Assembly: GCA_025356095.1 (NCBI GenBank) | Contig: JANXUR010000075.1 | Coordinates: 54,351 to 118,350 of the forward strand | From: Acidobacteriaceae bacterium | Lineage (GTDB): Bacteria; Acidobacteriota; Terriglobia; Terriglobales; Acidobacteriaceae | DNA length: 64,000 nucleotides | Direction: 5' to 3' | In this document: positions 17,130 through 25,769 of the stretch, one piece after another | Layout of the letters: every line of letters begins with the position of its first letter | Numbering within the stretch: the stretch's first letter is position 1 | Made by a program: the position numbers and the translations under genes | Notes under the pieces: generated by a model | What the model saw: only the letters and a program-made list of their open reading frames with translations | Databases searched by the model: none | What the model was told of the DNA's origin: nothing

Positions 17130-18728
17130 CTAATACGCCATCAGCTTCACCTTCACCCACTTGCCTTCCGCTGGAAAGTTGATTCCGAAGAAGGTCTCAT
17201 CGCCATTCAGCAGGCGGCTGCGCTTCCATTCTCCGTTCACGAACGAACCTTCCTCGGCCCATACAAACTGTGCGCGGCGCAGGTCAGGACTGCGACGAGG
17301 CATAAACCGCACCAGCGCATCAAAGCCCAGAATCAGAAACTCATCCGGCGCCGTTTGAGCGATCATCGTCCGCCCGGTCCGGTTCTTCGTCCCGGTGCCG
17401 AACAGGCCACCATAGCTGGGTTTTGGCGTGCCGAACGTCACCACCGATTCAAACCTGTCAAACGAAAGCCGCAGGTCCGTGATGCGGTCTTCTTCCACCG
17501 CAACCTGTATCGCATTCGCCTGTTGCAGCCTGGCGACTGTTTCAACGGCGGGTGCCAGCAGTTGGAAGTTGGCAGCAAGACCGCTCAGCAGGGCTTCGCG
17601 TGTGAAGGGGATATCGGGCGGAATCTGCGCATCAATCCCAAACGGCGAAAAGGACAAAGCGTGATTCTCGCCGAGGGCATAAAACATGTAACGCGCTGAT
17701 AGCGGCCCCGGGGCGGTTTCCGGAACAAAGAGCGGGTTGTCGGGCCGGTTGTATTTGCCCAACACCTCACGGTAGCCCGCGTAGTCCAACACATAATTAT
17801 CCGGCGAGATCGCATCCAGATGCCTAGTAACCGCTTTCCACAGATTGAGCATATTCGATGTCGCGCCACCGCTCGGGTACGCGTCACCCGGCCGCTCAAA
17901 ATTCTTGCGCTCGCGCAGCCACACGTTAACGTACATAGGTACGGGATACTCAGCCTTGCCCGCAGCAGCCACCGCTTCCACATAACTGGCCACATAATAT
18001 GCGGCAAATGCTTCGCTGCCCTCTTCTGCCCCAAACACCGCGCTCCAAGTGCCGGGCTGCTTGTGCAACGCGCGGACCAGCGACGCGGGCACCGCGCCCG
18101 CGAACGCCCGGTTGGCTTCAGGAGAATAGTCGCGGTCACTTTCCAGCGAGCCCGGCTCATTCTCCACCTGAACCATAATCACGGTGCGTTGCTCAGAATC
18201 CACTTCTTTCAGATGCCGCATCACCGCAGCAAAGGCGCGCGCGTCGGCCGAGCGGGTTTCTTCAACGAGCGGCGAAAGCACGCGGATTTGTCCGCCAGCC
18301 CGGTCGAGCATTCGCGGAAAACGCTTGGTGTCTTGCTTCACCCATCCCGGAGCATAGTCCATTTCGCCATTCTTCCAGGTGGCGAACCACAACAGCACCA
18401 GACGCAGGTTGTTCTTGCGCGCCCCCTCCAGTACCGCGTCAACCGAGCTAAAGTCGAAGTGCCCCGGGTCCGGCTCCACCGCCTCCCAATAGATGGGGAC
18501 CTCCGCCGTGTTGGCGTTCAGCAGCTTGAACCAAGGCCAAGCACGATCGAGCGGCTCCTTCCAGCCGGAAGAATTACTCACCTGTGCGCCCAATATCAGG
18601 AATGGATGGCCATCCACCAGTAACTGGTAGCTTCCGCTTGAGGTTTTCTCCACTCGCGGTAGCTCAGCGGCATGCAGCATCGCCACCGACATCAAAACCG
18701 ACGTCAAAATTACAATGAGGAGTCGCAT
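17130..18728 (-). CDS. Secreted beta-galactosidase-like glycoside hydrolase (GH35/DUF5597)
   Basis: The 532-aa product has a signal peptide (MRLLIVILTSVLMSVAMLHA) and a TIM-barrel glycosidase domain. VQVENEPGSL (~residue 190) carries the likely acid/base Glu and FVPETAPGP (~337) the nucleophile Glu. LLVDGHPFLILGAQ and WEAVEPDPGHFDF match GH35 and GH42-like enzymes; the C-terminal part matches DUF5597. It likely removes galactose from plant polysaccharides. ATG 18728 starts the signal peptide; a longer frame to 18848 is unlikely. TACACT lies 14 nt before the ATG, so the leader may be very short. Confidence 0.85.
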   Translation of the reverse strand: MRLLIVILTSVLMSVAMLHAAELPRVEKTSSGSYQLLVDGHPFLILGAQVSNSSGWKEPLDRAWPWFKLLNANTAEVPIYWEAVEPDPGHFDFSSVDAVLEGARKNNLRLVLLWFATWKNGEMDYAPGWVKQDTKRFPRMLDRAGGQIRVLSPLVEETRSADARAFAAVMRHLKEVDSEQRTVIMVQVENEPGSLESDRDYSPEANRAFAGAVPASLVRALHKQPGTWSAVFGAEEGSEAFAAYYVASYVEAVAAAGKAEYPVPMYVNVWLRERKNFERPGDAYPSGGATSNMLNLWKAVTRHLDAISPDNYVLDYAGYREVLGKYNRPDNPLFVPETAPGPLSARYMFYALGENHALSFSPFGIDAQIPPDIPFTREALLSGLAANFQLLAPAVETVARLQQANAIQVAVEEDRITDLRLSFDRFESVVTFGTPKPSYGGLFGTGTKNRTGRTMIAQTAPDEFLILGFDALVRFMPRRSPDLRRAQFVWAEEGSFVNGEWKRSRLLNGDETFFGINFPAEGKWVKVKLMAY

Positions 18729-19165
18729 ATTTTTGTGTGGCCAGTGTACTCCAGATTTCGGCTGCCTCTTGCCTTCCGCCCGCTTTAGCGCTACTCTGGG
18801 CTTGCTCTGTGGCTTCGCGTTACCCATCCTGTGCCCTGCTTTGTGCATAAAGCCCTGTCTGGCACCGCCGCTGTTCTAGCACGTCCGTTCAACGTCAAGT
18901 CCGCTAGATTCGCGATATTGCTGCATCACCTGTGCAATATGCGGTGCAGTGGAAAACTAGCCCCCAATATATGGGGCTGGCCACTTGACTCTGCCTCCTC
19001 CAGAGACTACATTCAGAATCACTCTGTGCCCGCCAGCCCGGGCCGCCAGAATCCTGTGCTGCTGTGCCCCAGCCGGCCAACAGACAGGGGCGCGCCCATC
19101 ATCGTCTGCGACCAGCCATCGCGGCAATCTTTTTCAGGTCGCAATCGAGTTTGCAGGAGTCCACA
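18729..19165. other. Divergent intergenic region with two palindromes
   Basis: This 437-bp gap lies between the divergent glycosidase gene and smc. It contains ATATTGC(N12)GCAATAT at 18915-18940 and AGCCCC(N8)GGGGCT at 18959-18978, the latter with an AT-only core. Both look like operator or hairpin sites. I find no gene or stable RNA in the rest. Confidence 0.45.
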
Positions 19166-22100
19166 TTGCTTAAATTAAAAAAGCTCCAAATTCTGGGGTT
19201 CAAATCTTTTTGTGACCGCACCGAACTGCGCTTTCCGGGCGACGGCGTGGCCGCCATTATTGGCCCCAACGGCTGCGGCAAGTCCAACATTGCCGATGCC
19301 ATCGCCTGGGTGCTGGGTGAGCAATCGGCCAAGACTCTGCGCGGCTCGCGCATGGAAGACGTGATCTTTGCTGGCTCCCGCGAACGCAAGCCACAGGGCA
19401 TGGCAGAAGTGTCCCTCACGCTGATTGACCCCACCGAGTACGACGGCCCGGTGCCGCTCGGCGAGATTGAACTGGATATTCGCAACGAGATGCCAAACGG
19501 CGTGACCAGCGGCGGCTCCGCCAACGTCTCCGCCATCAACTCCAGCATCAACTCCAGCATCAGCTCCAGCATCAACTCCAGCATCAACTCCAGCATCAAC
19601 TCCAGCATCAATGAAGATTGGGACGAGACCAGCGACCGGGTACAGTCTGAGGCTGATACCGAGGCCTACTTAGCGGAAGTGCAGCCCGGCCAGCGCGAAG
19701 AGTTAGAGGTACACGTGCCGCCGCCGCAGGCGGCGAGTACGGCAGCCAATTCGCCGACGGAAGACGAAGTTGCACCAGAGGCGCAAGCCGGGGTCGCGGC
19801 CCCGGTGCATCCGGCAGCCACGAATGCAGTGCAGCCAGCCGCCGTCCCTGGTGAGCCGGGTGTGGTGCTGAAGATTCGCCGCCGTAAGTTTGCCCAGAAG
19901 TTCCATCGTGGAGAAATCGTGGTCACCCGGCGGCTGTTCCGCTCGGGCGATAGCGAATATCTGCTCAATGGCAAGTTGTGCCGCCTGCGGGATGTGCATG
20001 AGCTCTTCATGGGCACCGGCCTTGGGCCGGAGTCCTACGCGATCATCGAGCAAGGCCGCATCGGGCAGATTCTGAGCAGCCGCCCCACCGATCGCCGCGC
20101 CATTCTGGAAGAGGCAGCTGGCGTCACGCGCTTCAAGACCAAGAAGCGTCTGGCCGAAGCTCGTCTGGAAGATGCGCGGACGAACCTGAACCGCGTCAAC
20201 GACATTTTTGAAGAAGTCACCAAGCAGATGAACTCGCTGAAGCGGCAATCTGCCAAAGCGGAGCGCTATGCTCGCCTGCGGGATGAGATGCGCGGAAAAC
20301 TGCGTGTCGTTCTGGCCAGCCGTTTCGCCGAACTCGAAGCCCAGCGTGCCGAACTCGAACAGCAGATTCAAGCCCTTACTGCTGCGATTGAAGCACAGAC
20401 GCATGAGGTGGCAAAGCTCGATGGCGAGCACGCGGAGCGCAGCCAGCGCGGCTATGCAGTAGCTGACGAGGTGAAGCAGAGCCGCGAGCGCATCAGTGCC
20501 ATCGCGCGTGAAGTGGATCGCGCGCAGTCGCAGCAACGCTTTAACACCGAACGCGCCGAAGAGCTCGGCAAACGCGCACAATCTGCGGAAATTGAAAAGG
20601 CTGCCACCGCCGAGCGTCTGCTCGCGCTAGAAGCCGAAGTGGCAGAAAACCGCACCGTGCTGGAATCCGCCGCCGCAGAACTGGCGGCCGCGCAGCAGCA
20701 GTTTACCGCCGCGCAGCAGGAAGCCGCGACTGCAGGCACTTCCCTTTCTCAGTTGGAGCGCCAACAACAAGAACAGCAACGCGAGGTGATGGGTTCGACC
20801 AACGAAGCCGCAAACCTGCGCAACCAAATTACGCAGATTGAAGAACGGGCCGCTGCGCTCGAACGCGATGCCCAACGCATCCTGGCCGAGATCGCCGCTG
20901 CCGAAACGCAGCTTGAGGTTTTCGGTGGACAGCGTGGACAGCAGGCGCTGGACTTTGAATCGGCGGCGCAGCGCGTCACTCGCCTGTTAGGCGAAATCGG
21001 CGAGAACCGCGCCTCGCTGACCGCCAAGCGCGGTGACGAAACCGCCAGCAAACAGCGGCTGGATGGCTTGCGCTCGGAGTATGCCACCCACCTTGGCCGC
21101 AAGAGTTCGCTGGAGTCAGTGATTGCCGAGCACGGCTACTCCACCGAATCAGTGCGACGGCTGTTCCAGTCTGGCCAGATGCAGGGCGGACTTGCGCCGG
21201 CCGGTGTGCTGGCTGACTTCCTGGAAGTGGATGCCGCGCACGAACACGTGGTGGAAGACTTTCTCCGCGACGAACTCAACTACATCGTCGTCAAGTCGTG
21301 GGATTCGGCCAACGAAGGCTTGCGCCTGCTGCGTACCGACGTGGATGGCCGGGCAACGTTCTTGGTGCATCCCAATGATTCGCAGGCGAAATTCTCATTC
21401 GCTGCGGATGATACCGTGCAGCGCAATCCCAGCCCGGCCAACGCCACGCCGCTAAAGGATTGTGTGAAGGTGCTGGATGGCTTCGGGCGCTCGCTGGAAG
21501 TGATTCTGCCCAAGCTGCGCGATGGTTATCTGGTGCCCGATCCCATTACCGCGCGGGTGCTGGCGCTGGAGAATCCCGCGTCGTACTTCCTCGCTAACAC
21601 CGGCGAGTGCTTCCACAACGTTACAGTCACCGGCGGCCGCCAGCGCAGTGAAGGTCCGCTGTCGCTCAAGCGCGACCTGCGTGAAGTGAATCGCCAAATC
21701 GCCGAAGTGGAACTCGCCCTGCGCGAAGAAGATACCACGGTGATGATGCTGGTGCGAGAGATCACCGACCTGACCGCTCTGCTGCAAGTGCGCGAAACCG
21801 AGCGCATGGAAGCTGAAAAGCTGGCCATGACCTCTGGCCACGCGCTGAAGCAAGTAGATGCGGAGATGGTGCGCATCCGCGAGCGGCAGGAGCTGTCGCA
21901 GCGCGAGGTGGCGCGCATTCAAGCCACCCGCAATGACCAGTTACAGATGCTGGAAGGCCGCCATCGCTCGCTGGAAGCGGCAGAAGAGCGCTGCAAAGCG
22001 CTGGAAGGTGGCCTTGCCACCGGCCAAGCCGAGCTCATCACTCTGCGCGAGCGGCGCGATGCCGCGGCGCAGGCAGTCGCGTCGCAAGGCGCGAATGTCG

Positions 22101-23218
22101 CCACGCTCAACGAGCGGCATCGCTCGGCCGCAGCGCAACTGGGCCGCATCGAATCCATGGCGAGGGAGACCACCTCTCGCGCCCACGCCCTCGCGCTACA
22201 GACCGAGTCCGCGCACGCAGAAAAGGCGCAGCGGCTGAACGACAATGAAGCCATAGCCGCGAAGATCGTGGAACTGGAAGCCGAGCGCGAAGCGGCACAA
22301 GCCCGCGAACTCGAACTGCAAACCGAAGCTACGGCGCTCCGCGCGCGGTTAACCGAAATTGAAGAGTTACTCAAGCAGCAGCGTGCCCAGCTCGATACTG
22401 CTCGCGACCAGCGCGGCGAGGTCGCCGCGTCTGCCGCCAAGCTCGATTCCGATGCGCAGCACATGGCCGAGACCTGCCTCGCCGAACTCACCATCGAGCG
22501 TGACGCCCTGATGGCCGAGCCATTGGAGCGTCTGACGGGCGACGCGTTAGCCAGTGAAGATGGAGCATATCGCCAACTGCGCACCCAGTTGGACAACATG
22601 GGCCCGGTTAACATGATGGCGCTGGAGGAGTACCGCGAAGCGGCTGAACGTCACGGCTTCCTCGAAACGCAACGCACCGATCTGATTGATTCCATCGCTA
22701 ACACCGTCGCCACGATCAAGGAAATTGACCTTATCAGTCGCGAAAAATTCAAAGAAGCTTTTGACATCGTCAACGAAAACTTCCAAGTCACATTCCGCAA
22801 GCTGTTTGGCGGCGGGCAGGCTTACATGAAGCTTACGGACGAGGAGAATGCCGGCGAAAGCGGCATTGACATCGTGGCTTCACCTCCGGGCAAGCGGTCG
22901 CAGAATGTGTTACTGCTCTCCGGTGGAGAAAAGGCGCTTACCGCGCTGGCGCTGCTGGTGGGCATCTTCCAGTTCCAACCCAGCCCGTTCTGCATCCTGG
23001 ACGAAGTCGACGCGCCGCTCGACGAGGCAAACGTTGGCCGGTTCAACCAGTTAGTGAGCGAAATGTCGCTCAAGACGCAGTTCATCCTGATTACGCACAG
23101 CACGAAGACCATGAGTACCGCACCGGTACTATATGGCGTGACCATGCAGGAGCCCGGCGTGAGTAAGCTGGTTTCGGTCCGATTTGGAGAAGGTGCGCCC
23201 GTGGCGGCCAGCGCGTAG
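19166..23218 (+). CDS. smc: Chromosome segregation protein SMC
   Basis: SMC forms the ring of the bacterial condensin and compacts the chromosome. The 1350-aa product has Walker A GPNGCGKSN (33-41), an N-terminal coiled coil, a hinge near 655-830 (GYSTESVRRLFQSG onward), a second coiled coil, signature LLSGGEKAL (~1249) and Walker B CILDEVDAPLDE (~1276). Usual length is about 1150-1200 aa. The excess is mainly a low-complexity insertion at residues ~93-252 inside the N-terminal head half, including seven INSS-type units. Start is TTG 19166, with AGGAG (19155-19159) 6 nt before it. No scpA or scpB is nearby. Confidence 0.95.
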   Translation: MLKLKKLQILGFKSFCDRTELRFPGDGVAAIIGPNGCGKSNIADAIAWVLGEQSAKTLRGSRMEDVIFAGSRERKPQGMAEVSLTLIDPTEYDGPVPLGEIELDIRNEMPNGVTSGGSANVSAINSSINSSISSSINSSINSSINSSINEDWDETSDRVQSEADTEAYLAEVQPGQREELEVHVPPPQAASTAANSPTEDEVAPEAQAGVAAPVHPAATNAVQPAAVPGEPGVVLKIRRRKFAQKFHRGEIVVTRRLFRSGDSEYLLNGKLCRLRDVHELFMGTGLGPESYAIIEQGRIGQILSSRPTDRRAILEEAAGVTRFKTKKRLAEARLEDARTNLNRVNDIFEEVTKQMNSLKRQSAKAERYARLRDEMRGKLRVVLASRFAELEAQRAELEQQIQALTAAIEAQTHEVAKLDGEHAERSQRGYAVADEVKQSRERISAIAREVDRAQSQQRFNTERAEELGKRAQSAEIEKAATAERLLALEAEVAENRTVLESAAAELAAAQQQFTAAQQEAATAGTSLSQLERQQQEQQREVMGSTNEAANLRNQITQIEERAAALERDAQRILAEIAAAETQLEVFGGQRGQQALDFESAAQRVTRLLGEIGENRASLTAKRGDETASKQRLDGLRSEYATHLGRKSSLESVIAEHGYSTESVRRLFQSGQMQGGLAPAGVLADFLEVDAAHEHVVEDFLRDELNYIVVKSWDSANEGLRLLRTDVDGRATFLVHPNDSQAKFSFAADDTVQRNPSPANATPLKDCVKVLDGFGRSLEVILPKLRDGYLVPDPITARVLALENPASYFLANTGECFHNVTVTGGRQRSEGPLSLKRDLREVNRQIAEVELALREEDTTVMMLVREITDLTALLQVRETERMEAEKLAMTSGHALKQVDAEMVRIRERQELSQREVARIQATRNDQLQMLEGRHRSLEAAEERCKALEGGLATGQAELITLRERRDAAAQAVASQGANVATLNERHRSAAAQLGRIESMARETTSRAHALALQTESAHAEKAQRLNDNEAIAAKIVELEAEREAAQARELELQTEATALRARLTEIEELLKQQRAQLDTARDQRGEVAASAAKLDSDAQHMAETCLAELTIERDALMAEPLERLTGDALASEDGAYRQLRTQLDNMGPVNMMALEEYREAAERHGFLETQRTDLIDSIANTVATIKEIDLISREKFKEAFDIVNENFQVTFRKLFGGGQAYMKLTDEENAGESGIDIVASPPGKRSQNVLLLSGGEKALTALALLVGIFQFQPSPFCILDEVDAPLDEANVGRFNQLVSEMSLKTQFILITHSTKTMSTAPVLYGVTMQEPGVSKLVSVRFGEGAPVAASA
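19535..19612 (+). repeat. 12-bp tandem repeat, 6.5 units, in smc
   Basis: Units ATCAACTCCAGC (one ATCAGC variant) encode INSS repeats inside the SMC head insertion. Near-identity of units implies recent expansion. Confidence 0.95.
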
Positions 23219-23298
23219 AGAGCAGGAATGGGCGGATGCCTATGAATCCGCGTTGCACGAAACGCGTGGCGTCCGCCAGTCTCGCGGGAACTCTTAGA

Positions 23299-23346
23299 GC
23301 GCTCACTTCCGCGTTCACTTCCGCGTTCACTTCCCTGTGCACTTCC
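23299..23346. repeat. 12-bp tandem repeat, 4 units, intergenic
   Basis: Units GCG(C/T)TCACTTCC, the last CTGTGCACTTCC, lie in the 401-bp gap between smc and purC. Apart from this array and the purC promoter I see nothing else in that gap. Confidence 0.9.
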
Positions 23347-23514
23347 GAGCGGTGCCTAGCTGGGCGAGCCTGCGAGCCTGAACTCCGCTCGCAACACCCT
23401 TGGCGCTGCTTTGTCAATCTTCCATCTTTGGCCAATTTGCGGGATACTACTTGAGTTCCGCTCGCGCCGGTTTTGCCCATGCACCATCGTCAACAACACT
23501 TGTGACGAAGGCCA

Positions 23515-23542
23515 TTGACATTCCTCCCGCGCCCGTTAGAAT
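23515..23542 (+). promoter_or_regulatory. Sigma-70 promoter of purC
   Basis: A perfect -35 box TTGACA (23515-23520), 16-nt spacer and TAGAAT (23537-23542) give a transcript start near 23549 and a leader of about 70 nt. This is the best housekeeping promoter in the window. Confidence 0.75.
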
Positions 23543-23619
23543 ACCGAAACGCATTCACGCTCTTATTCATTCACCTTAGCGGTATCGCGGCAAGCTGAGT
23601 TCAGCCTGCAAGAGGCCTT

Positions 23620-24531
23620 ATGACCGATTCTTCTGTTGCACCCGCGCTGTTGAAGACCGACTTCCCCGACCTGAAGCTGCATGCCAGCGGAAAGGTTCGC
23701 GACGTCTACACAGTGGACGCCAATCACCTGTTGTTCGTAGCCACTGACCGCATCTCGGCGTTCGACTACATTCTGGCTACCGGCATCCCCAACAAGGGCT
23801 GCGTGCTTACCCAGTTATCACTTTTTTGGTTCGATTTTCTGGCCGACATCGTGCCAAACCATTTCGTCACGGCAAACGTCGCCGAATATCCCGAGAACGC
23901 GCGGCAATATGCCAGCCAGCTTGAGGGACGCTCCATGCTGGTAAAACGTGCTGAGATGTTCCCGGTGGAGTGCGTGGTGCGCGGCTACCTGAGCGGCTCG
24001 GGATGGAAGGAGTATCAGCAGTCGGGCGCAGTGTGCGGCATCGCGCTGCCAGCGGGCCTGAAAGAGTCTGACAAGCTGCCGGAGCCCATCTTCACCCCTG
24101 CAACCAAGGAATCCAGCGGCCACGACATCAATATTTCGTTTGAGCGTATGGTGGAAATCGTTGGCCGGGACGATAGCGAAAAACTGCGCACCGCAACGCT
24201 GGCGCTCTACAGCAAGGCCTCGGCGTATGCTCGTGAGCGCGGCATCATCATTGCAGACACCAAGTTCGAGTTCGGCAAGATAGACGGAGTAATCACTCTG
24301 GGCGATGAAGTGTTGACCCCGGATTCCTCTCGCTTCTGGCCGGCGGACAAGTATGTGCCCGGCAAAGCGCAGGAGTCGTTTGATAAGCAGTACGTGCGGG
24401 ATTATCTGGAATCCATCCAGTGGAACAAGCAGCCGCCTGCTCCGGCCTTGCCAGCGGAAGTAGCAGTGCGCACCAGCGAAAAATATGCGGAAGCGTACAA
24501 AGTAATGACCGGGAAGGACCTGCTCGCTTAG
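23620..24531 (+). CDS. purC: SAICAR synthetase
   Basis: The enzyme joins aspartate to CAIR with ATP in purine synthesis. The 303-aa product has LHASGKVRDVYTV, LLFVATDRISAFDY, ECVVRGYLSGSGW and DTKFEFGKIDG, all family signatures. The length matches the longer ~300-aa form rather than the ~240-aa form. AAGAGG lies before the ATG. It is followed 28 nt later by the CvpA gene; pairing of purine genes with cvpA is also known in E. coli (cvpA-purF). purQ lies separately at 61.3 kb. Confidence 0.96.
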   Translation: MTDSSVAPALLKTDFPDLKLHASGKVRDVYTVDANHLLFVATDRISAFDYILATGIPNKGCVLTQLSLFWFDFLADIVPNHFVTANVAEYPENARQYASQLEGRSMLVKRAEMFPVECVVRGYLSGSGWKEYQQSGAVCGIALPAGLKESDKLPEPIFTPATKESSGHDINISFERMVEIVGRDDSEKLRTATLALYSKASAYARERGIIIADTKFEFGKIDGVITLGDEVLTPDSSRFWPADKYVPGKAQESFDKQYVRDYLESIQWNKQPPAPALPAEVAVRTSEKYAEAYKVMTGKDLLA

Positions 24532-24559
24532 TGGGCAGACGAAAAAGCAGACAACAAAA

Positions 24560-25132
24560 ATGACTGGAGCTGACTGGATCATCATCGCCGTTATTGCTAT
24601 CTCCACCGCCACAGCGGTGCAGCAGGGTTTCTTCCGCGAGGCGTTGTCGCTGGCTGGGGTAGTGCTGGGGTTTTTGGTGGCCGCATGGGGGTATCATCGG
24701 GCGGCACCATCGTTTTTGCACTATGTAAAGGAGCCGTGGATCGCCGATATGGTTGCGTTTCTGCTGATCTTCTTCGGCATTATGCTGGTAGCGGCGCTAG
24801 CTGGACGTTTGATGCAGTGGATGATGAAGGAGACCGGGCTCAGTTGGTTCGACCGGTTGCTCGGCGTGGCTTTTGGCTTGCTGCGCGGCGCATTGATAGT
24901 AGCGGTGATGTTGCTGGGCTTTACTTCGTTTTCGCCAAGCTCAGACTGGCTGGCTGGCTCGACCTTGGCACCGTATTTTCTAGTTCTGGCACGCGGTGCG
25001 GTTTGGGCAGCACCGCCTGAGGTTCGGGCCCGGTTTGACCAAGGCCTGGGCGTACTGCGGGAGATGCGCCACAATCTGGAAACGCACGGTTCCAGCGCAC
25101 TACCCGCCGCGCCACCAGAGCAGAAGAACTAG
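24560..25132 (+). CDS. CvpA family membrane protein
   Basis: The 190-aa protein has four hydrophobic segments: near residues 5-20, 28-45, 60-80 (FLLIFFGIMLVAALAGRLM) and 95-120. QGFFREALSLAGVVLGFL and WFDRLLGVAFGLLRGALIV are typical of CvpA/colicin V production proteins, whose molecular function is unclear. It follows purC by 28 nt and is probably cotranscribed. The C-terminal 30 residues are soluble and Ala/Pro-rich. Confidence 0.88.
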   Translation: MTGADWIIIAVIAISTATAVQQGFFREALSLAGVVLGFLVAAWGYHRAAPSFLHYVKEPWIADMVAFLLIFFGIMLVAALAGRLMQWMMKETGLSWFDRLLGVAFGLLRGALIVAVMLLGFTSFSPSSDWLAGSTLAPYFLVLARGAVWAAPPEVRARFDQGLGVLREMRHNLETHGSSALPAAPPEQKN

Positions 25133-25139
25133 GCGCGAA

Positions 25140-25175
25140 GTTGCAGTATGGGTCGGCGTTGCAGTATGAGTATGG
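25140..25175. repeat. 18-bp tandem repeat, 2 units, intergenic
   Basis: GTTGCAGTATG(G/A)GT begins each 18-bp unit at 25140 and 25158, with a divergent end in the second. It starts 8 nt after the CvpA stop codon. Confidence 0.7.
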
Positions 25176-25301
25176 AACCCGTGGGACAAACACTTTCTGC
25201 ATTCTGTTGTAGCTGTTTTGGTTTTTCGTCACCGACACAATCATTGCGAACGTTTCATACTCAGACCCGTTGAAGCGGGCCATCTTGGAAAGAGAGTCAT
25301 A

Positions 25302-25583
25302 GTGAAGGAACAACTGGAATCCCTCGTGCAGCAAATGCGGCAACATGGCATGGCGTACGAGTCTGCCACCAAAGAGTTCAAGAAGCAGTACATCCTCAGC
25401 GTGCTGGCCAGCCATCGCGGCAACCAGAGCCGCGCGGCACGCCACCTGAACATGCACCGCAATACCCTGAGCCGTATTCTGACCGAACTCGAGATTGATC
25501 CCCGTCAAGTGCGCACCGCCACGCGGCGTCCGCCGCGCAGTGTAGAGCGCAATCACGTAGCCGAACGCAAAATAGCTCAATAA
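25302..25583 (+). CDS. Small Fis-type helix-turn-helix DNA-binding protein
   Basis: The 93-aa protein has an N-terminal helix (KEQLESLVQQMRQ) and a C-terminal Fis-like HTH: KQYILSVLASHRGNQSRAAR then LNMHRNTLSRILTELEI, matching the DNA-binding domain of Fis and NtrC-type regulators. No receiver or AAA+ domain is present. It may be a nucleoid-associated protein or stand-alone regulator. GTG 25302 is chosen because GGAAAGAG precedes it; frames further up lack homology. The stop codon lies in a 15-bp repeat. Confidence 0.82.
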   Translation: MKEQLESLVQQMRQHGMAYESATKEFKKQYILSVLASHRGNQSRAARHLNMHRNTLSRILTELEIDPRQVRTATRRPPRSVERNHVAERKIAQ

Positions 25584-25633
25584 GCGTTAGCTCAAGAAGT
25601 GCCAGCTCAATAGGCGCCAGCGCGATGAGCGCA
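25574..25633. repeat. 15-bp tandem repeat, 4 units, across a stop codon
   Basis: Units AGCTCAATAAGCGTT, AGCTCAAGAAGTGCC, AGCTCAATAGGCGCC and a degenerate fourth begin inside the last codons of the HTH gene; its TAA (25581-25583) is in the first unit. Confidence 0.85.
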
Positions 25634-25707
25634 GCGGCCCTGCTGCGTCAGGCTCATCGCAGGTTCAGGTCCTATTTCGCCACTGTGCCACTTGTTCATG
25701 CCAAATA

Positions 25708-25737
25708 ACAAAGGCCGCCCCGATGGGCGGCCTTTGT
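25708..25737. terminator. Bidirectional terminator
   Basis: A perfect 13-bp stem (ACAAAGGCCGCCC / GGGCGGCCTTTGT) closes a CGAT loop between convergent genes. T-rich sequence flanks the stem on both strands. Confidence 0.85.
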
Positions 25738-25769
25738 TGCTTCTGGCAGAACCTCTGCCAGCGCGGTGC

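Noticed and set aside
19703..20581. Long minus-strand frames opposite smc
   Set aside because: High-GC genes often leave the reverse frame open. The forward frame is an unmistakable SMC and the reverse frames have no start signals or known motifs.
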